The notes under the pieces were generated by a model, which saw only the letters and a program-made list of their open reading frames with translations, ran no database searches and was not told the DNA's origin. Shown one piece after another: positions 6,027 through 9,542 of a stretch of DNA of 9,542 bases. Numbering within the stretch: the first letter of the stretch is position 1; each line of letters starts with the position of its first letter. Position numbers and translations under genes: made by a program. This DNA comes from Microcoleaceae cyanobacterium UBA9251 (GTDB lineage Bacteria; Cyanobacteriota; Cyanobacteriia; Cyanobacteriales; Microcoleaceae): positions 1-9,542 of the forward strand of contig DPLL01000383.1 in NCBI GenBank assembly GCA_003542015.1. Direction: 5' to 3'.

Positions 6027-6506
6027 ATGAACATCCGCATCGGCAACGGCTACGACATTCACTGCTTGGTTCCCGATCGCCCCCTCATCCTGGGCGGCGT
6101 GAACATTCCCCACGAATTAGGATTATTGGGACACAGCGACGCAGACGTGCTGACTCACGCTATCATGGACGCAATGCTCGGAGCATTAAGTTTAGGAGAT
6201 ATCGGCCATTATTTCCCACCAACTGACCCCAAATGGAAAGGTGCTGATAGTTTAGTTTTGCTAGAACAAGTCAACCAGTTGATATTAGATAAAGGCTGGG
6301 AAATAGGCAATATTGATTCAGTGATAGTGGCGGAACGCCCGAAGCTGAAACCGCATATTGCTCAAATGCGCGATCGCCTCTCGGAAGTCCTCAAAGTAAA
6401 CCCAGACCAAATCGGTGTCAAAGCCACCACCAACGAAAAATTAGGCCCCGTCGGGAGAGAAGAAGGAATCGCGGCTTACGCTGTAGTTTTGTTAGTGCTA
6501 AAATAG
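6027..6506 (+). CDS. ispF: 2-C-methyl-D-erythritol 2,4-cyclodiphosphate synthase (IspF)
   Basis: IspF converts CDP-methylerythritol 2-phosphate to methylerythritol 2,4-cyclodiphosphate with release of CMP, in the MEP route to isoprenoids (carotenoids, phytol, quinone side chains). It acts as a cytoplasmic trimer. The 159-residue length is normal. Visible signatures are GNGYDIH with metal ligands Asp10 and His12, GHSDADVLTHA with the third ligand His44, LGDIGHYFPPTD, and TTNEKLG near the C-terminus, which shapes the cytidine site. The ATG at 6027 places GYDIH at the standard distance from the N-terminus; an in-frame TTG at 5961 would add 22 unrelated residues. No Shine-Dalgarno sequence precedes the ATG, which is common in cyanobacteria. 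It is followed within one base by a terminator hairpin, so it is probably monocistronic. No other MEP gene is nearby. Confidence 0.97.
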   Translation: MNIRIGNGYDIHCLVPDRPLILGGVNIPHELGLLGHSDADVLTHAIMDAMLGALSLGDIGHYFPPTDPKWKGADSLVLLEQVNQLILDKGWEIGNIDSVIVAERPKLKPHIAQMRDRLSEVLKVNPDQIGVKATTNEKLGPVGREEGIAAYAVVLLVLK

Positions 6507-6527
6507 TTGTCAGGTTCTGACAATTTT
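6507..6527 (+). terminator. Intrinsic terminator of ispF
   Basis: TTGTCAG (6507-6513) and CTGACAA (6517-6523) form a perfect 7-bp stem with a GTT loop followed by TTTT (6524-6527), starting at the base after the ispF stop codon. The T-run is short, so termination may be partial and some transcripts may continue into the gene beginning at 6551. Confidence 0.6.
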
Positions 6528-6550
6528 CAGCTAATTTAGGATTTGAATCT

Positions 6551-7096
6551 ATGCTCGCCGAAAACTTGGAAATCGAAACACCGATCGATGTTGATATTAT
6601 CGCCTTAGATAAAGACGATCGGGTAGTCGTGCTCATTGAGGTCAAAATTATTCAAGCTCAAGAAACAGCAGCAAAGCAGAGGATTGCTGATTACATGATA
6701 TCTTGGATGAAAGCTGTGTTAGCGAAGATATCCGAGCAACGCACCATAATTCCCTATGCTATGTTTGTTGATACCGAACAAATTCTGATTTTCAAATGGG
6801 ACGGAGTAAACTTATCTGAACCTGTTTGTTCTCTAAACACTGTTGAGATTCTTCGTTATTATGAGCCTGAATTTGGCAAAAAATGGATGTCTGAGGGTTA
6901 CTTAGAGGGTCTAACCGAATCATGGCTGCGAGACTTAGCATATAACTGGAAATCGGAAATACCACCAGCATCAGAACAGATAGCAATCATTGGCTTGTTA
7001 CAAAGGCTGACTGGTGGAACAACAAAAGCAGGAGTGCAACTTGGTCATTTTGTATATAGAGACAAACTTTTTGATGAGTATTGCCACAGGGCGTGA
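6551..7096 (+). CDS. PD-(D/E)XK nuclease-like protein
   Basis: The 181-residue product begins with Asp13/Asp15 in a beta-strand (PIDVDIIALD) and, after a short turn, VVVLIEVK with Glu30 and Lys32. A D...ExK arrangement on consecutive strands is the core of the PD-(D/E)XK nuclease superfamily. The rest (FVDTEQILIFKWDG, YYEPEFGKKW, ESWLRDLAYNWKSE) matches a cyanobacterial family of uncharacterised proteins that I recall from memory. Catalysis is not proven: many relatives in this superfamily are inactive or act in DNA/RNA repair, restriction or transposition. The ATG has AGGA nine bases upstream (6538-6541). The last 17 or so residues are read from DNA that also encodes the start of the PIN-like protein; family members that I recall end near the GG-T-K-x-x-VxL sequence, so this tail may be an extension after loss of an earlier stop. 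Confidence 0.7.
   Translation: MLAENLEIETPIDVDIIALDKDDRVVVLIEVKIIQAQETAAKQRIADYMISWMKAVLAKISEQRTIIPYAMFVDTEQILIFKWDGVNLSEPVCSLNTVEILRYYEPEFGKKWMSEGYLEGLTESWLRDLAYNWKSEIPPASEQIAIIGLLQRLTGGTTKAGVQLGHFVYRDKLFDEYCHRA
7030..7034 (+). promoter_or_regulatory. Ribosome binding site for the PIN-like gene, inside the nuclease-like gene
   Basis: AGGAG at 7030-7034 lies six bases (TGCAAC) before a TTG at 7041. The match and spacing favour TTG 7041 over the GTG at 7014 as the start of the downstream protein. Confidence 0.55.
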
Positions 7097-7649
7097 CCCT
7101 CAAGCTAGTACGTTGCTGATGCAAACGCCAGCATCTGTACAGTTGACAATACCCAGTATTTGCTACATGGAATCTTTCTCTGCTTTAGAGGATGAAGTGA
7201 AGCGAAATAATTATTTCAAACAACAAATTGACAATCAAATCAGCGAGGCTAATCGAGATTTTACCTCACACCACGCCCGATCTCTATCTTTCAACTTAGG
7301 TCAGTCTAGAAACGACCATGAAAGACGACTCCAGGATATAAAATTGCGTCTGCACGAATCTATTGAGCAGTTGTCTCAAAATGGTGAGATGATTGCCTTG
7401 ACAACTAATATTATTCAAGAAAGCTTGAACAATATGATCATTGCCAAAGATCCAACCGATAATTTGATTCTACACTGTATCCTGAGTCATGCCCGCTTGC
7501 ACCCCACAGAAACCAAAGTGTTTCTAAGCGGCAATATCAAAGAATTTCGCCAACTTCCTGAAGTTCAAGATGCTTTACAGCAGGCTGGAGTGGAAAAGTA
7601 TTTTTCGCGTACTGAAGACTTTCTCGGTTGGCTACAATCTCATTCCTAG
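7041..7649 (+). CDS. PIN-domain-like protein
   Basis: From TTG 7041 the product has 202 residues; an in-frame GTG at 7014 would add nine. PIN domains are Mg-dependent RNases using three or four acidic residues. Here the first strand is VILYIETNFLM, like the family's YxDTNxLL but with Glu7 in place of Asp. Glu45 lies in ICYMESFSALE; Asp138 and Asp141 lie in AKDPTDNLIL; and VFLSGNIKEF (161-170) resembles the last PIN strand (S-x-N-x-x-D/E-F). Between them is a long charged helical insert (about 55-120), larger than in VapC toxins (typically about 130 residues in total). I infer a PIN-like fold; whether it cuts RNA is open. It overlaps the nuclease-like gene by 56 nt, so the two are probably co-transcribed. 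The sizes do not fit a classical VapBC pair. Confidence 0.7.
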   Translation: MVILYIETNFLMSIATGRDPQASTLLMQTPASVQLTIPSICYMESFSALEDEVKRNNYFKQQIDNQISEANRDFTSHHARSLSFNLGQSRNDHERRLQDIKLRLHESIEQLSQNGEMIALTTNIIQESLNNMIIAKDPTDNLILHCILSHARLHPTETKVFLSGNIKEFRQLPEVQDALQQAGVEKYFSRTEDFLGWLQSHS

Positions 7650-7660
7650 TTGCACGAAAA

Positions 7661-7669
7661 TGGTATAGT
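7661..7669 (+). promoter_or_regulatory. Candidate extended -10 promoter for the solute-binding protein gene
   Basis: TGGTATAGT fits an extended -10 (TG-N-TATAAT with one mismatch). No good -35 box is present. Initiation about seven bases downstream would leave almost no leader before the ATG at 7678, and about 14 nt before the ATG at 7690. Confidence 0.3.
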
Positions 7670-7677
7670 AAAAAAAT

Positions 7678-9450
7678 ATGAAAATTTTTATGATGTTACA
7701 TTCAAAACTGCGATCGCTCGTGATTGTACTGGCGGCAATTCTCACCATAACTCTATCTGCGTGCACTCCGGCGCGATCGCAATTAGCAAACAGACTCATA
7801 GTTCCCACCCCCAGCGGCCCAGCCACCTTCAACTACCCTCTAAATCAATCAGCCTATAGCGTTTTTGGCTATCTCAATGAAGGACTGATCAATGAAAACG
7901 GTTTAACATCAGAACTAGAACCCGGTTTAGCAGAGTCTTGGAAAGTCTCCAAAGATGGCAAAAAGATTGTCTTCACCCTGCGAGAAGGATTGAAATGGTC
8001 TGATGGCGAACCGATGACTACTGATGACATTATCTTCAGCTATGAAAAGATTTATTTCAATGATAAAATACCCAGTGGTTTAAAAGACACTCTGAGAGTT
8101 GGGATGAGTCGCCAATTCCCAAAACTCAAAAAAATTGACAGCCGCCGAGTTGAATTTTCCGTTGCAGAACCCTTTGCTCCATTTATTAGATATGCTGGGG
8201 GAATACCGATTTTACCAGCTCATATTCTACAGGAATCTGTAGACAATACAGATAGTGAAGGCAAGCCGAAGTTCCTGACTACTTGGGGCACAGATACTGA
8301 CCCTCAAAAAATTGTCGGTAATGGTCAATATCGAATGTTAAGCTATACTCCTAATCAGCGAGTTGTGTTAGAAAGAAATCCCTATTTTTGGCGCAAAGAT
8401 ACTCAGGGAAATGTTCAGCCTTACATCCAGCAAATAGTCTGGCAAATTATCGAAAATAGTGATACTCAACTGCTGAATTTTCGATCGGGTGATTTGGATA
8501 GTCTGGACGTCCAGCCGGAAGTGTTTCCGCTGCTGAAACGAGAGGAAAAACGCGGTAAATATACGGTGTTTAACGGCGGCCCGGACACTGGAAGTATATT
8601 TATGTGTTTCAATCTGAATCAGGGGCGTAATGCTCAAAATCAGCCCTTTGTAGACCCGATTAAGTCTCGCTGGTTCGCGACTAAGGAATTTCGGCAGGCG
8701 ATCGCCTATGGCATTAATCGCGACGCCATGACTAACAATATTTATCGCGGACTTGGCGCGCCGCTGCATTCCCCAATTCCAGCCCAAAGTCCATTCTACT
8801 TGTCTCCAAAAGCAGGATTAAAAACTTACAATTATGACCAGCAAAAAGCGAAACATTTACTTTTAAGTGCTGGTTTCAAGTATAATGCTGAAGGGGAATT
8901 ACTGGATAAGGATGGTAACAAAGTGCGATTTACTTTGTTAATGGCTGCGGGAAAAAAAGTTCGGGAACAAATGGGAACGCAAATTAAGCAAGATTTGGGC
9001 AAACTGGGGATGCAAATTGATACGCAATTTCTGAGTTTTAACACCTATGTGGAAAAGCTGCGTTTGACTAAAAATTGGGATACTTACCTCGGTGGTTTTA
9101 CGGGAGGTCTTGAACCGCACAGCGGCTACAATATTTGGTCGGTTAACGGTACATTACACAGTTTTAACCAGGGCCCACAGGCTGGAGAACCGCCGATTAA
9201 GGGTTGGAAAGTGGCTGACTGGGAACAAAAAATTGATGACCTTTACGTGAAAGCTTCCCAGGAACTAAACGAGGCGAAGCGCAAGGAACTTTATGCAGAA
9301 ACCCAGCGGATTATAGCAGAACAAGTGCCGTTTATCTATATGGTGAATCCCTTGACTTTTGAGGCGGTGCGCGATCGCATTTCCGGGATTAAGTTCAGCG
9401 CCCTAGGCGGTGCTTTCTGGAACTTATACGAGTTGAAAATTACTGAATAG
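7678..9450 (+). CDS. ABC transporter family 5 solute-binding lipoprotein (peptide type)
   Basis: The 590-residue product is a lipid-anchored extracytoplasmic binding protein of the SBP_bac_5 (DppA/OppA/NikA) family, which captures peptides or similar ligands for an ABC importer. It has a signal sequence with hydrophobic core LVIVLAAILTITL and a lipobox L-S-A-C with Cys29 as the modified residue. Family features follow: LEPGLAESWKVSKDGKKIVF and LREGLKWSDGEPMTTDDIIFSYE near residues 80-125, an ILPAHIL segment, NPYFW, and C-terminal segments such as EFRQAIAYGINRDAM. ATGs at 7690 and 7693 are also possible and would give a more typical signal peptide; no Shine-Dalgarno sequence decides between them. 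Permease and ATPase genes are not in the window, so it may be an orphan receptor or have its partners elsewhere. Ligand unknown. Confidence 0.93.
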   Translation: MKIFMMLHSKLRSLVIVLAAILTITLSACTPARSQLANRLIVPTPSGPATFNYPLNQSAYSVFGYLNEGLINENGLTSELEPGLAESWKVSKDGKKIVFTLREGLKWSDGEPMTTDDIIFSYEKIYFNDKIPSGLKDTLRVGMSRQFPKLKKIDSRRVEFSVAEPFAPFIRYAGGIPILPAHILQESVDNTDSEGKPKFLTTWGTDTDPQKIVGNGQYRMLSYTPNQRVVLERNPYFWRKDTQGNVQPYIQQIVWQIIENSDTQLLNFRSGDLDSLDVQPEVFPLLKREEKRGKYTVFNGGPDTGSIFMCFNLNQGRNAQNQPFVDPIKSRWFATKEFRQAIAYGINRDAMTNNIYRGLGAPLHSPIPAQSPFYLSPKAGLKTYNYDQQKAKHLLLSAGFKYNAEGELLDKDGNKVRFTLLMAAGKKVREQMGTQIKQDLGKLGMQIDTQFLSFNTYVEKLRLTKNWDTYLGGFTGGLEPHSGYNIWSVNGTLHSFNQGPQAGEPPIKGWKVADWEQKIDDLYVKASQELNEAKRKELYAETQRIIAEQVPFIYMVNPLTFEAVRDRISGIKFSALGGAFWNLYELKITE

Positions 9451-9542
9451 TCATTAGTCATTAGTCATTAGTTATTAGTCATTAGTCATTAGTTATTAGT
9501 CATTAGTTATTAGTCATTAGTCATTAGTTATTAGTCATTAGT
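9451..9542. repeat. Heptanucleotide tandem array TYATTAG, 13 units to the window end
   Basis: Beginning at the base after the solute-binding protein stop codon, 13 units of TCATTAG or TTATTAG follow without interruption (9451-9541) and the array continues past the window. Only the second base varies; the order is C C C T C C T C T C C T C. Heptameric STRR repeats are known in filamentous cyanobacteria. Because the period is seven, the array presents TAG in all three plus frames and TAA or TGA in all minus frames, so it cannot be coding. Confidence 0.97.

Larger units (their letters stand above)
522..9378. repeat. Dispersed HIP1 octamers GCGATCGC (at least 12)
   Basis: Exact octamers begin at 522, 888, 1773, 1843, 2218, 5715, 5815, 6370, 7710, 7773, 8698 and 9371. 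Such density is a hallmark of many cyanobacterial genomes. None was noticed in the ABC1 kinase, coiled-coil, nuclease-like or PIN-like genes. Counted by eye, so a site may have been missed. Confidence 0.85.

Noticed and set aside
6551..7649. Classical type II toxin-antitoxin (VapBC) locus
   Set aside because: The upstream protein is nuclease-like rather than a small DNA-binding antitoxin, and the PIN-like protein is too long with a large insert.
9451..9542. CRISPR array
   Set aside because: The units are 7 bp in uninterrupted tandem with no spacers.

Overview
The window looks like chromosomal DNA of a filamentous cyanobacterium, probably of the Microcoleus/Oscillatoria type. Three things point there. 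I count at least 12 copies of the HIP1 octamer GCGATCGC, about one per 800 bp. There are short tandem heptanucleotide repeats of the kind known from filamentous cyanobacteria. The genes include an ABC1/UbiB-type kinase and small proteins that I recall from cyanobacterial genomes. No tool was run: identifications rest on motifs and remembered family features.

Left half (237-5228), all on the minus strand. In transcription order: a small coiled-coil protein with a poly-Thr linker (5228-4884), an ABC1/AarF/UbiB atypical kinase (4778-3012), a PP2C-type Ser/Thr phosphatase (2775-1984), anhydro-N-acetylmuramic acid kinase AnmK (1987-767, overlapping the phosphatase by 4 nt), and a beta-rich conserved protein of unknown function (668-237). 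The phosphatase and anmK are probably translationally coupled. A five-unit 7-bp tandem repeat lies exactly at their junction.

Centre (5229-6026). About 800 bp without a convincing gene separate the two divergent gene sets. The stretch is rich in structure: a run of hairpins with duplicated elements (5252-5380), a multi-branched fold (5566-5624), and a HIP1-centred inverted repeat with degenerate direct repeats (5716-5829).

Right half (6027-9450), all on the plus strand: ispF of the MEP isoprenoid pathway followed by a compact hairpin terminator; a PD-(D/E)XK nuclease-like protein overlapping a PIN-like protein; and a family 5 solute-binding lipoprotein of a peptide-type ABC importer. Immediately after its stop codon a heptanucleotide array (TYATTAG) runs off the end of the window.

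Most genes are ordinary housekeeping or accessory functions. The points most worth a second look are the heptamer repeat that could switch phosphatase and AnmK between separate and fused proteins, the overlapping nuclease-like/PIN-like gene pair, and the structured intergenic region. I see no clear evidence of a wholly new system.
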